This document shows positions 25,671 to 34,283 of a stretch of DNA of 64,000 bases, one piece after another. The stretch is taken from the NCBI GenBank assembly GCA_021817345.1, contig JAKAVC010000042.1, positions 39,336 to 103,335 on the forward strand. The letters are read 5' to 3'. Both the position numbers and the translations under genes were made by a program. This DNA comes from Deltaproteobacteria bacterium (GTDB lineage: Bacteria; Desulfobacterota; Binatia; Binatales; Binataceae). Every line of letters starts with the position of its first letter. The stretch's first letter is position 1. The notes beneath the pieces were generated by a model. The model was not told the origin of the DNA, did not search any database, and was given only the letters and a program-made list of their open reading frames with translations.

Positions 25671-26498
25671 CTAGCGTCCTTTGAACACCGGCTCGCGCTT
25701 TTCGACGAAGGCCTTCGCCGCTTCGCGGTGATCCTCGGTCTGTCCGCAATGGATATGATGCGTGGCTTCCAGATCGAGACAATCGTCGATGTCGCCGTTA
25801 AGCGCGCGGTTCAGGTTCTCTTTCATGTAGCGGAACGCCACGGTCGGTCCTTTGGCCAGGCGCTCGGCGATCTCGCGCGTCCGGGACGCGAGTTGTTCGG
25901 GAGGGCAGACCCAGTTTGTCAGTCCGAGCCTTAGCGCCTCCTGGGCGCTCACGCGCTCGGAGAAATAATAAAGTTCGCGCGCCTTGGCGGAGCCCACGAG
26001 CTTGGTCAGAAAATACGTGCCGCCGTAGTCGCCCGAGAATCCGACGCGGGCAAACGCGGTGGTCAGCACGGCGGTGTCGGCCATTATCCGCAGGTCGCAC
26101 GCGAGCGCGAGCGACAGCCCCGCGCCGGCGGCGGCGCCCGGCAGAGCGGCGAGCGTCGGCTTGGGCATCGTGAACAATTTTCCCGCCGTTGCGCGCTGAT
26201 TGACGCGCTGGCGATGGATGGCGCTGTCGATGGTATTGTCGCCCACGGTTCCGTCGCCGCGCGAGGCCATGCCCTTGACGTCTCCGCCCGCGCAAAAACC
26301 CTTGCCTGCGCCGGTGAGCACGATGCACTTGACGGCGGGATCGAGTTCCGCTTTCGCGAGCTGTTCGGCGAGCGCGCTGGTCATCGCGGCCGACATCGCA
26401 TTGCGCACCTCGGGGCGGTTCAATGTCAGAGTCAGGACGTTATCGTCGAGGCTGGCGAGAAGATCGTTTGTGCCCGTGTTGATGTCCATCGCGCTCAC
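25671..26498 (-). CDS. Enoyl-CoA hydratase/isomerase family protein (PaaG-like)
   Basis: Crotonase-fold enzyme acting on an acyl-CoA, 275 residues. Oxyanion-hole segments are GAGKGFCAGGDVKGM (~64-78) and LPGAAAGAGLSLALACDL. The two glutamates of classical hydratases are not at their usual places: GAGLSLAL replaces GGGxEL, and FARVGFSGDYGGTYFL carries an Asp. This resembles PaaG-type ring-CoA isomerases more than true hydratases; that reading is from family memory. ATGs at 26498 or 26489 are both possible starts. Confidence 0.82.
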   Translation of the reverse strand: MSAMDINTGTNDLLASLDDNVLTLTLNRPEVRNAMSAAMTSALAEQLAKAELDPAVKCIVLTGAGKGFCAGGDVKGMASRGDGTVGDNTIDSAIHRQRVNQRATAGKLFTMPKPTLAALPGAAAGAGLSLALACDLRIMADTAVLTTAFARVGFSGDYGGTYFLTKLVGSAKARELYYFSERVSAQEALRLGLTNWVCPPEQLASRTREIAERLAKGPTVAFRYMKENLNRALNGDIDDCLDLEATHHIHCGQTEDHREAAKAFVEKREPVFKGR

Positions 26499-26639
26499 TT
26501 GTCCTCCTGGCGTTTGCCTTCGCGCAAGCGCCGTCCGCGTTCAGTTTCCGAAATGCGCGGCCCGGCTTCAAGCCGCGCGGCATCGAATGGCGCCCGGTAA
26601 ATCGCACGCGCGCCGCAAGCGCGCCCGCGGGCGTTGCGG

Positions 26640-27266
26640 TTACAGGAGCTTCATTTGAAGCACGGCGGCGACGGGAGCGAACGATCTGCGATGGATCGGC
26701 GAAGGGCCGAGAGTGCGCAAAAGTTCCAGGTGCTCAGGCGTGCAATATCCCTTGTGCTCGGCGAATCCCCAGCCGGGAAAACGCTCGTCATATTCGGCCA
26801 TCATGCGGTCGCGCGTGACCTTGGCGACGATCGAGGCCGCGGCGATGCAGAAGCTCCTGCGGTCGCCGCCCACGATTCGGGTTTGCGGCAGAACCAGTCC
26901 GGGAATCGCGCGGCCGTCGACCAGGACGTGGGCCGGCTGAGGCGCCATCGCGCCGAGCGCGCGCTTCATCGCGAGCATCGCGGCCCAGTAGATGTTGAGC
27001 CGGTCGATCTCGTCGACATCGACGATTCCCACGCCGATACTCAGCGCCTTTTCCCTGATCGGCTCGAAAAGGCTCTCGCGCCGCTCGGGAGTGAGCTTTT
27101 TCGAGTCGTTGACGCCCTTGATGAAAACCTCCGGAGGGAAAAGCGCCGCGGCCGCCACCACCGGCCCCGCCATCGGACCCACGCCGGCTTCGTCCACGCC
27201 CGCGACCGCCTCGACACCGGCGCGCCAGAGCTTGCGCTCGTACCGTAAATCAGGCCCCTTGCCCAT
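26640..27266 (-). CDS. rnhB: Ribonuclease HII
   Basis: Cuts RNA in RNA-DNA hybrids and removes single misincorporated ribonucleotides. Catalytic acids are in AGVDEAGVGPMAGPVVAAA (Asp-Glu near 25) and HVLVDGRAIPG. The usual motif is DEAGRGP; here Val replaces Arg. IVAKVTRDRMM and HKGYCTPEHLE complete the fold. Length 208 residues. It ends 141 bases before the crotonase start on the same strand. Confidence 0.93.
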   Translation of the reverse strand: MGKGPDLRYERKLWRAGVEAVAGVDEAGVGPMAGPVVAAAALFPPEVFIKGVNDSKKLTPERRESLFEPIREKALSIGVGIVDVDEIDRLNIYWAAMLAMKRALGAMAPQPAHVLVDGRAIPGLVLPQTRIVGGDRRSFCIAAASIVAKVTRDRMMAEYDERFPGWGFAEHKGYCTPEHLELLRTLGPSPIHRRSFAPVAAVLQMKLL

Positions 27267-27305
27267 CGCGAACCACCCCGCGCCTCCTCCTCGCGCAACG
27301 CGACG

Positions 27306-27845
27306 TCAGGCGAGCCGCTTAAGCCTCGCCTTGCGCACTGTTTCCGCCACCGCGTCCGGGTCGCGCACGTCGACCATCCGGATCAGATAGTCGGCGCTCG
27401 CTGCGGAGGCGATTATGACGTCACCCAGTCCAACCAGCCGCTGCATCAGGCGCCGGCTGACCTCTATCGAACGGATATCGGAAAGTTCCACCTCGCGGCG
27501 GGTTGTCGCAAGCAGTCCGCGTTTCTCGATAAGGCGGTCGGACGTGATCCGCCAGGTGACCGCGCGCTGGGCGAGCGGAACGAGCCCCCAAATGACGAAT
27601 CCGACCAGTATCAGCGCGAGACCCGCAAGGCTGTTGTTTGGGCCCCGGTAGATGATCGCCGCGCCGAAGACGACGATCAGGGCGCCGACTACGAAGACGT
27701 TGGCATAATGCCAGTAGGAGCGCCGGATGAGCGCGAGCGCGTACTCGCGCACGTCGGCAGGTTTCGGCTGGCTAAGCCGCGCGCCGCATCGCGAACAGAA
27801 AGCCGATTGCGCGAGCGCGTCGAAGCCGCATTGTGGGCACCTCAT
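27306..27845 (-). CDS. Zinc-ribbon, two-helix membrane protein with bacterial PH domain
   Basis: Residues 1-24 are a zinc ribbon (CPQCG and CSRCG), followed by two membrane helices at ~47-65 and 72-92, and a YdbS/YdbT-type PH domain (WRITSDRLIEKRGLLATTRREVELSDIRSIEV). Such proteins are membrane-associated and of unknown role. The 179-residue chain is complete. It precedes rnhB by 39 bases on the same strand, so they may share a transcript. Confidence 0.75.
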   Translation of the reverse strand: MRCPQCGFDALAQSAFCSRCGARLSQPKPADVREYALALIRRSYWHYANVFVVGALIVVFGAAIIYRGPNNSLAGLALILVGFVIWGLVPLAQRAVTWRITSDRLIEKRGLLATTRREVELSDIRSIEVSRRLMQRLVGLGDVIIASAASADYLIRMVDVRDPDAVAETVRKARLKRLA

Positions 27846-27962
27846 CGCCGGTTATCCATCCAGGGTCTTGGCGATTATCCGGACGGCAGATTGGTTGGTC
27901 AAACGGCGCGGGATGGTTCGTCCCGCCTTTTAACGGCGCGGCGTTCGTGGTAAGCAGCGCCC

Positions 27963-28805
27963 ATGAAATTCGGCCTTTTTGCCATCAATAACGGTCCCTG
28001 CGCGAATCCGAAAACAGCCGCGGCGGTCGCCCGCGCGGCGGAGCAGGCGGGCTTTGAAAGCGTGTGGACGGGCGAACATGTCGTGGTTCCCGACCCGCGC
28101 GTGCCGCCTTCGCCGGTGCCGGCTGACTATCCGATGCTCGACCCGGTGGTGGCGCTGTCGTTTATCGCGGCGCATACGACGAAAGTCCGACTCGGAACGG
28201 GGATCATCATTCTGCCGCAGCGAAATCCGCTGGTGCTTGCCAAGGAACTCGCCTCGCTCGACGTGCTTTCGGGCGGGCGGCTCATCTTCGGAATCGGGGT
28301 GGGCTACCTCAAACCCGAATTCGACGCGCTCGGGATTCCGTTCGACCACAAGGGCGCGCGGACCGAGGATTATCTGGCGGCGATGCGCGCCATCTGGTCA
28401 ATGGAAAAGCCGGAGTATCGGGGCAAATACGTGTCGTTCGGCGGGGTGAACGCGATGCCGCGTCCGGTGCAGAAACCGCATCCCGAAGTGGTCTTCGGCG
28501 GGCATACGCCCGAGGCTTTCAGCCGCGCCGCGCGGCTTGCGCGAGGATGGTACGGGTTCGCGCTGGATTTTGCGGCAACCGAGAATTGCCTGAAAGGGCT
28601 TCGCGCGGCTTGCGACGCGGCGGGAAGAAAATTCGCGGAACTCGAGATAAGCGTAACCCCGTCGATCAAGGTCGATCGCGACGCGGCAAAGCGCTTCGCT
28701 GACCTCGGGGTGAACCGGCTGATTCTGCTGCCGCGCGCTTCGGACGAAGCGGGCGTGCTACGGCTGGTAAAGGAGAGCGCTGACGACCTTATCGCGAAGG
28801 TTTAA
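27963..28805 (+). CDS. LLM-class F420-dependent oxidoreductase
   Basis: Luciferase-like TIM-barrel oxidoreductase of 280 residues. MKFGLFAINNGPCANP, AGFESVWTGEHVVVPD, KVRLGTGIIILPQRNPL and LSGGRLIFGIGVGYLKPEFDALG match the TIGR03619-like F420-dependent subgroup. The substrate is unknown. It stands alone, with a likely terminator about 80 bases downstream. It shares only the fold with the LLM gene at 3.9 kb. Confidence 0.87.
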   Translation: MKFGLFAINNGPCANPKTAAAVARAAEQAGFESVWTGEHVVVPDPRVPPSPVPADYPMLDPVVALSFIAAHTTKVRLGTGIIILPQRNPLVLAKELASLDVLSGGRLIFGIGVGYLKPEFDALGIPFDHKGARTEDYLAAMRAIWSMEKPEYRGKYVSFGGVNAMPRPVQKPHPEVVFGGHTPEAFSRAARLARGWYGFALDFAATENCLKGLRAACDAAGRKFAELEISVTPSIKVDRDAAKRFADLGVNRLILLPRASDEAGVLRLVKESADDLIAKV

Positions 28806-28888
28806 CGAGGTCGGGAGGCAAGTGCGCGGGTGCTCTGGGAGTTCGATGGCGGGACATTCACCGTCCTGGGATGCGACTGTTTTCTTTG

Positions 28889-28920
28889 ATTGGCGCTGGC
28901 ATTCCGAGCGCGCCAATTTT
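28889..28920 (+). terminator. Probable terminator after the LLM gene
   Basis: ATTGGCGCT and AGCGCGCCAAT form a stem with a small mismatch around a GGCATTCCG loop, followed by TTTT. Confidence 0.6.
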
Positions 28921-28957
28921 ATGTCGCAGCGTCAAATTACTAACGCTGTAGAGGGAT

Positions 28958-28994
28958 AAAATCCGCCTAAGTTACAGGTATTTGCGCGGATTTT
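28958..28994. promoter_or_regulatory. Inverted repeat AAAATCCGC/GCGGATTTT
   Basis: Perfect 9-base arms 19 bases apart, with A and T tracts on the outer sides, as in a bidirectional terminator; it could also be an operator for the HTH gene that starts 90 bases later. Confidence 0.4.
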
Positions 28995-29084
28995 CCTCGG
29001 CTGCGCTACGGCACGCCGATTGCGACATGTCCAAGACAACGCGGCGATGACCGCAAAATGGCGTGATAGGAGGACGTTGGGCGA

Positions 29085-29279
29085 ATGAAGTTCGAGAGCA
29101 GCCGAGTGATGACCGTTAAGGAGCTATCCGACTACCTGAAGGTGCATCCATCGACGATCTACCGTCAGCTTAAGCGTGGGCGTCTGCCTGCGTTCAAGGT
29201 GGGAAGCGACTGGCGCTTCAACGTCGAATCGATCGACCGCTGGCGCCTTGAACAGGACAGCTTTCGGGAAATCTCCTGA
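29085..29279 (+). CDS. Excisionase-family helix-turn-helix DNA-binding protein
   Basis: A 64-residue MerR-like HTH_17 protein: MTVKELSDYLKVHPSTIYRQ forms the HTH and LPAFKVGSDWRFNVESIDRW the wing. An AGGAGG site lies upstream. Such orphan proteins occur both as phage excisionases and as small chromosomal regulators; no integrase is near, so a regulator is more likely. It runs toward the RNB gene, ending 67 bases from that gene's 3' end. Confidence 0.8.
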   Translation: MKFESSRVMTVKELSDYLKVHPSTIYRQLKRGRLPAFKVGSDWRFNVESIDRWRLEQDSFREIS

Positions 29280-29334
29280 GGCTGGGAATCCTTCGAGCGG
29301 GCCGTGTGGAAAGAGAGCTGAGCGTCATCCAGGG

Positions 29335-29363
29335 CGGAGGGTGCCGTTACGGGGCACCCTCCG
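29335..29363. other. Hairpin spanning the RNB-gene stop codon
   Basis: Perfect 11-base arms CGGAGGGTGCC and GGCACCCTCCG with a 7-base loop that contains the stop codon of the minus-strand RNB gene. No T tract on either strand; it may end transcripts in a factor-dependent way or protect their 3' ends. Confidence 0.55.
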
Positions 29364-31239
29364 TCGCCTCCAGTCTCGGGCCCGCATAGCTCATCACGAG
29401 CCATCCGCGGATCGGATCGGCCCGGGTTATCTGCACGGCGATCGGATGCTGATTCGCAAGCGTGGGAGCGCCGTGCAGGGTGCCGCGCACTCCGAAATCG
29501 ACCAGTTCCGCGGTGGCTCCGTCGCGCAAGGCGAGCGCGGCAAGTTCCATATCCCGCGCGTTGCGTTCCAGGTAACGAAGTATCCAGTAGCGTTTGGCGC
29601 GCCGTTCGAGTTCGCGCCGTTCGGCTTCCGCACTCTCGGCGCCGGCCAGGACCTTGAGCAGTTCGTCGGGCGAGTAAACCGCCCCGGCCGTGCCGGAAAG
29701 GGCTGCGACAAGCTGGCGCTGGAGAACCAGGTCGGCGTAACGCCTTATCGGTGAACTTACCTGTGCGTAGCAGTCCAGTCCGATACCCGCATGATACTCG
29801 GGGTAAAGCGAAAGACGTGGGCGCTGGGTAGGCAGTTCGCCGCCAGTGCGCGGCTGCACGCGATAGATAATCGGTATTCGATTGTCGGCCGCATAACGCG
29901 CCGCCACGAAGTTGCTGAGTATCATGAATTCGCCGACCAGCGTGCGGCTTGGCGCTGACGCGTCGATCATCTTCACGTCGATCTCGTCGCCGCGCACCTT
30001 GACCTTGGTCTCGCGTCGTTGCACGAGCAACGCGCCCGCGCGCCGGCGGCGCTCGCGAAGCCATCCGGCGGCGCTATTGAGCCGCCTGAGCGTGCGCGCG
30101 ACCTCGCTGTCCGTTGCGCCGGTGGCGATAATGCTGTCGGCCTCGTCGTAAGTGAGGCGTTGCCTTATCGCGACCCGGCCCGGGTATATCGACGTCTCCA
30201 GTATCTCGCCCTCGGCCGAGAGCACGACTTCGGTGGTGAAGACGGGACGCTCGTTTCCCGCGACCAGGCTTGCCGCCTGGCACGAAACCGCGTCCGGAAG
30301 CATCCGGACGGTCGTTTCCGGCAGATAGACGCTCGTGACCCGTTCCGCAGCCTCGCGATCCATCGCGCCGTCCTTGGCGACGAAATCGGCGACCAGCGCT
30401 ATGTGAACCCGCACTCGAAGATTCCCGCCGGGAATTTCCTCGCATGAGAGCGCGTCGTCGATTTCGACCGTGTCGTCGTCGTCGATCGTGAGCGTGAAAC
30501 CGGCGTTCCTCAGGGGGCGTTCGGGCGGTTTTGCGCCGTGGGCCTCGGCTATCACCTCGGGCGGGAACTCGATACGAAGGCCGCCGATCGCGGCGAAGCG
30601 GGGAATCGGCGGCGCCTGGCCGAGGCGGTCGAGAATTTCGTAGGCGGCTTCGACGGGTTCGATATCGGGCGCGGCCTGCTCGAGCAGCGCGGTGGTCTCG
30701 CGACTTCGCGTGAAGGGGTTTTCGATATAGGGCCTAAGGCGCGCGGTTATCGCGGCGATCTGCTCCTCAGTCGGCCGGGAGTAATCGCCCGCAACCACTT
30801 GGCGCATCAGATGCTGTATCTCGCGGAACTCCTCCGAGCGCATCCTGACCCGCTCGGCCTGGACGCGAAGCCTTTCAACCTGTTCGGGGCTTCGTGCGAT
30901 AAATTCCATGTGACGGCGCACGAAATAGAGCCGGTCGTTCAGCAGTGCCTCGAGCATCACGGAGGCGGCGGCCTGCGAGCGCCGGCCGAAGAAAAGCTCG
31001 GCCAGCTCGGGCGCGGTGAAGCTTCGCGCCTGCTCGTGGACTACTTCCCACAGCAGGTGGAGATCGAGTTCCGCCTGAAGGCCGGCGCGTTCGGCTTCGA
31101 GATCCGAAAGCACCTCAGACAGATTTGCGGCATTCGCCCTGCGATCTGAATAACGCACCATCACGAGGTCGCTCGCGATGGTTTTTTCCGGTCCCGAGGC
31201 GTCGCTGAGCGTAAGCTTGCGATCGTTCTCGCGCACCAC
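29347..31239 (-). CDS. RNB-domain exoribonuclease (RNase II/R family), 5' end uncertain
   Basis: 3'-5' exoribonuclease, at least 630 residues. A helical N-terminal part (1-210) precedes the RNB domain with clustered catalytic aspartates at about 253-262 (TIDDDDTVEIDDALS) and QVSSPIRRYADLVLQRQ; an S1-like end follows. The track start is a GTG at 31239, but the same frame continues upstream with plausible protein (KYLGAIVEYLDQGRFRPG) to a stop at 31375 without any ATG, GTG or TTG. An ATG at 31330 and a GTG at 31339 behind a GGGGAGGAG site are one base out of frame, suggesting a frameshift or sequence error near 31290-31330. Confidence 0.88.
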   Translation of the reverse strand: MVRENDRKLTLSDASGPEKTIASDLVMVRYSDRRANAANLSEVLSDLEAERAGLQAELDLHLLWEVVHEQARSFTAPELAELFFGRRSQAAASVMLEALLNDRLYFVRRHMEFIARSPEQVERLRVQAERVRMRSEEFREIQHLMRQVVAGDYSRPTEEQIAAITARLRPYIENPFTRSRETTALLEQAAPDIEPVEAAYEILDRLGQAPPIPRFAAIGGLRIEFPPEVIAEAHGAKPPERPLRNAGFTLTIDDDDTVEIDDALSCEEIPGGNLRVRVHIALVADFVAKDGAMDREAAERVTSVYLPETTVRMLPDAVSCQAASLVAGNERPVFTTEVVLSAEGEILETSIYPGRVAIRQRLTYDEADSIIATGATDSEVARTLRRLNSAAGWLRERRRRAGALLVQRRETKVKVRGDEIDVKMIDASAPSRTLVGEFMILSNFVAARYAADNRIPIIYRVQPRTGGELPTQRPRLSLYPEYHAGIGLDCYAQVSSPIRRYADLVLQRQLVAALSGTAGAVYSPDELLKVLAGAESAEAERRELERRAKRYWILRYLERNARDMELAALALRDGATAELVDFGVRGTLHGAPTLANQHPIAVQITRADPIRGWLVMSYAGPRLEATEGAP

Positions 31240-31672
31240 CAGGCCCGGCCGGAACCGGCCCTGGTCGAGGTATTCGACGATTGCGCCGAGATATTTCTGA
31301 GCTTTGTTCGTAAGCGCCTCCGATCGCCATGTCCGCCACTTTCGGGCGGTTTCTCCTCCCCTCGACGTCTCTATTCAGGGGTTACAGCCGGGTTGTGGCG
31401 TCAGATCTTACACTTTCCACCCGTCGCGGTCCCGCAAGCGCAATCGCTCCGGCGCAAGTCCGAGTCGGTGCGGAAATATCACCGTTGACGATTATTGCGC
31501 GAGTCAGCGGGCGCGGCGAGCCGTGCGGAAACGGCGTCGGAAGCTCCAGGGGCGCAAGGCATCGTCGAACTCGAGGGGACGCCGGAGCGCGCGGGCGTTG
31601 CCGATGCCGCTCCATGCACGAAATCATTTTGACGAGCCATGGCCGTAAAGACTATATGGAGGGCTGACTGAA

Positions 31673-31894
31673 ATGGCCGGAAAAAGATTGGAAATTGAGC
31701 TGCCCGACGAGCTCTTCGCTCAGCTCGAAGAGGTGGCGCGGGGGCTTCAGATTCCCGATCCCGCCGAAGCGGCCGTGATCGGGCTCGCCGAATGGGTCTC
31801 GCGGCGCAAATCGGAGCTTGACGATCGCAATCCGGACCAAAAGTACTTCGTCAACGAGGCGCTCGATGAGCTCATGCGCAAGGAAAAGCAATAA
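31673..31894 (+). CDS. Small charged protein, RHH-like N-terminus, unknown function
   Basis: A 73-residue protein starting MAGKRLEIELPDELFAQLEE, a beta strand plus helix reminiscent of ribbon-helix-helix proteins, followed by charged helices (LAEWVSRRKSELDDR). The ATG has a good GGAGGG site nine bases upstream. The family is not recognised. The stop overlaps the start of the next gene by 29 bases, suggesting co-transcription. Confidence 0.6.
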   Translation: MAGKRLEIELPDELFAQLEEVARGLQIPDPAEAAVIGLAEWVSRRKSELDDRNPDQKYFVNEALDELMRKEKQ

Positions 31895-32924
31895 GCGGCT
31901 TCGGACAGGCCTGGCGACGCTTGCCGCAGTCTCGATTATCGCGCTTGGCAGCGGACCGCGCGGTCTGATCGCAACCGCCCGCGCGGAGGGACCGACGGCC
32001 GAAGTTCCCTACGTCGCCGACGCGCTCAAGATAACCGGCGCGAAGGAACCAGTTTACGTCCAGAGCGAAGCCCACGGCAAACTGGTCTTCTCCGACGCCT
32101 CCGGCGCGGTCTTTTCAGTGCCGATTTCCGGCGGACGCGCGGTCAAGGTCGCGAAAATAAGCCGTCCCGCCGGACTTGCGATTGCGCCCGCGAACTTCGG
32201 CTCCCACGCGGGCCAGATTTTTGTCCTGTCCGCGGCGGGCAAGGGCGGGGCATGCGTCATCGATAGAATCGACAAGTCGGGCAAGGCGAGCACCTTCGCG
32301 ACGCTGCCCAAGGCGGGCAAAATCGGCAAGGGCGAGCCGACCGATTGCCGCGATTTGGAATTCGGGCCGCCCTCGGGTCCGTTCGCCGGCAAGCTCTACG
32401 CGGTCGCCAACGGCAACGCCACCGTTTACGAGACGGCTCCGGACGGAAAGGCGCGCGTCTTTTCGACTTTGGACAAGCCGATCCCATGGGAGATAATCAA
32501 TCTCACTTTCGCGCCGGCCAACGATCCCAAGGCGCGCGGCGCGATGATGCTCGGGATGAGGCCGCGCAACGAGGTAGCCGCCAAGGTTGGGCGGATCGGG
32601 ATGCTCGGGGCGGACGGCAAGCTCTCGGCGAACTATTACCTGGTCGGGTTCACGCGGCCCACCGGATGGGGTTTCGCGCCGCCGGGATTTGGCGAGTATC
32701 ACAACCAGTTTTTCATTCTCGACGCCGGGCGCACCGCCAAACAGAATCACGGCGCGCGCGACGGCGAAGTTTTGCGCTTCGACAAGGGTGTCGCGCGCAA
32801 GTTCGCATCGGGTTTCGTCGATCCGGATTGTCTTCGGTTCGTCGGCAACGAGATGGTGGTCGCGGACCCGGCGGGCAACGGCGCTCGCGGCGGCGCCATC
32901 CTGGTGATCAAGTCGATGCTTTAG
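31866..32924 (+). CDS. Secreted beta-propeller-like protein
   Basis: A signal peptide (LRTGLATLAAVSIIALGSG then ATARAEG) exports the protein to the periplasm. The remaining ~320 residues have repeated strand patterns such as GKLVFSDASGAVFSVPISGG, AGKLYAVANGNATVY and EVLRFDKGVARKFASGF, like NHL or SMP-30-type propellers. I chose the ATG at 31866 (352 residues), 48 bases inside the track ORF. No catalytic residues can be named. It may bind or hydrolyse a small ligand. Confidence 0.65.
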   Translation: MSSCARKSNKRLRTGLATLAAVSIIALGSGPRGLIATARAEGPTAEVPYVADALKITGAKEPVYVQSEAHGKLVFSDASGAVFSVPISGGRAVKVAKISRPAGLAIAPANFGSHAGQIFVLSAAGKGGACVIDRIDKSGKASTFATLPKAGKIGKGEPTDCRDLEFGPPSGPFAGKLYAVANGNATVYETAPDGKARVFSTLDKPIPWEIINLTFAPANDPKARGAMMLGMRPRNEVAAKVGRIGMLGADGKLSANYYLVGFTRPTGWGFAPPGFGEYHNQFFILDAGRTAKQNHGARDGEVLRFDKGVARKFASGFVDPDCLRFVGNEMVVADPAGNGARGGAILVIKSML

Positions 32925-32999
32925 CGGGACGCGAGCGCAGGCTGCCCGGCGCGGCGCGCGCAAGGTATCCCGCGGGACGCTTGGAAAGACCGCCGGGGC

Positions 33000-33719
33000 T
33001 TAAGGCCACGGCCTTCGGATCATTTCGGTGTCGCCGGTTTCGCGGTTGATGAGCAAGACGTCGATTTCGCGGTAGCTGCCGTTGGGAAAGAACACGTAGC
33101 CGCTTACCGTGAAGTTATGCCTTAGGTCGTCGCGCTTGAGGGCGAGCGCGTGAATCTGCTCGCGCGCCTCGCGATCGGCGCGCGCCTGGCCCTTGCTCAT
33201 GCCGCGAAACATCCCTTCCGCCGCTCCGATCGCCGAGCCGATTAAGGCGCCCTGGCCGGCGCCGCCTCCGCCGCCGATCACCGAACCGACCACGGCGCCG
33301 GCTCCCGCACCGATCGCGCCGCCCGCGACGCCGCTCACGGCAGCGCTCGCGAGCGCGGCTTTCAGTTCTTCGGCGCCGCCCGCGCGCCGCGCCGCCTCGC
33401 CCGGTGGAAGCGGCGCGACCCGCTCGCCGGCTTCATTGATGGCGAAAATCTGGCTTGGGATGACAGCCCGGGGAATATCGGTGCCGTTCGCAATCGAGAC
33501 GTAAACTGGCACTACCCCACCGACGCTGTCCGCCTTTTGCAACCCGACCGAAAGCTGGCCGGGCAGGGGCGAAGCGACCACGGCCGGTGTCGTCTTGATA
33601 GGAGCCGAGGCGACACCGCATCCGAACAGGCACAAGCAGGCGAATCCCGTCGCAATGACGGCGGCGACAGGGGAGGGGCGGAAGGCGATACGGTTCGATT
33701 CGCAGGAGCGTTTATTCAT
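33000..33719 (-). CDS. Glycine-zipper lipoprotein, unknown function
   Basis: Lipobox LCLFGC marks a membrane-anchored lipoprotein; the start is the ATG at 33719 (239 residues), and the track's longer ORF runs antisense through the tRNA. A glycine-rich segment at ~125-165 (AGGAIGAGAGAVVGSVIGGG) looks like a glycine-zipper membrane-inserting element. The rest (PVYVSIANGTDIPRAV, FTVSGYVFFPNGSYREIDVLL) has a beta-sandwich look. The family is not recognised. Confidence 0.7.
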   Translation of the reverse strand: MNKRSCESNRIAFRPSPVAAVIATGFACLCLFGCGVASAPIKTTPAVVASPLPGQLSVGLQKADSVGGVVPVYVSIANGTDIPRAVIPSQIFAINEAGERVAPLPPGEAARRAGGAEELKAALASAAVSGVAGGAIGAGAGAVVGSVIGGGGGAGQGALIGSAIGAAEGMFRGMSKGQARADREAREQIHALALKRDDLRHNFTVSGYVFFPNGSYREIDVLLINRETGDTEMIRRPWP

Positions 33720-33950
33720 GGTTAGGCCGGCTTCCAGTTTTCCATGTTCTTGCCACTGCTTCGAGATGTCGAGCCTCCGGGGATGCGCGGCCTTCTCGCA
33801 ATATGGGACGCTCAATCGTTGCCATGGTTTCGCAAGGCGGGGGTGTGTGCCGGATCGGCATCGGACGCGAGCGGGTCCGGATGGGGCCTCGGCGATGAAA
33901 TCGGTGGCGCGCTTCGGTAAAGTTCGGATGTCCCGGGCCGTCGTCCGGCG

Positions 33951-33979
33951 TTGACACTCGATGGGGCGGGAGACGGGCT
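33951..33979 (+). promoter_or_regulatory. Possible promoter of tRNA-Leu
   Basis: A perfect TTGACA lies 41 bases before the tRNA. A -10 at the right spacing would be near 33974, but it is GC-rich and poor, so only the -35 box is convincing. Confidence 0.35.
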
Positions 33980-33996
33980 GGGATGGCCGATACTGC

Positions 33997-34082
33997 GCCG
34001 GGGTGGTGGAACAGGTAGACACAGGGGACTTAAAATCCCCTGGGAGGCGACTCCCGTGCGGGTTCGACCCCCGCCCCCGGCA
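33997..34082 (+). tRNA. tRNA-Leu (anticodon TAA)
   Basis: Cloverleaf with acceptor arms GCCGGGG/CCCCGGC, anticodon stem GGGGA/TCCCC with loop CTTAAAA (anticodon 34031-34033), a long class II variable arm (GGGAGGCGACTCCC) and T-arm GCGGGTTCGACCCCCGC. The discriminator base is A, and CCA is not encoded. It reads the rare UUA codon in this GC-rich genome. Confidence 0.95.
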
Positions 34083-34283
34083 AGGAAAACCCGGGCCCGA
34101 TAGGGATGCGGGAAATCCAAGGCGCAACCGGCGACGGAAGCATCCGCAAAAAAGCAACTAAGCGGATCTCGCGCTGAGAGCGGGCGCTTGCGCGCGACTT
34201 GCGGAGTCCGCCGCGCTTGGCGGGGAATCCGCCAGACCTGATAAGCCTATTTCGAATGTCGCCGCTCAAGGGGGCGGGAAAAA

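Noticed and set aside
33720-34157. Upstream extension of the glycine-zipper lipoprotein ORF
   Set aside because: Runs antisense through tRNA-Leu and removes the lipoprotein signal from the N-terminus; the ATG at 33719 is the sensible start.
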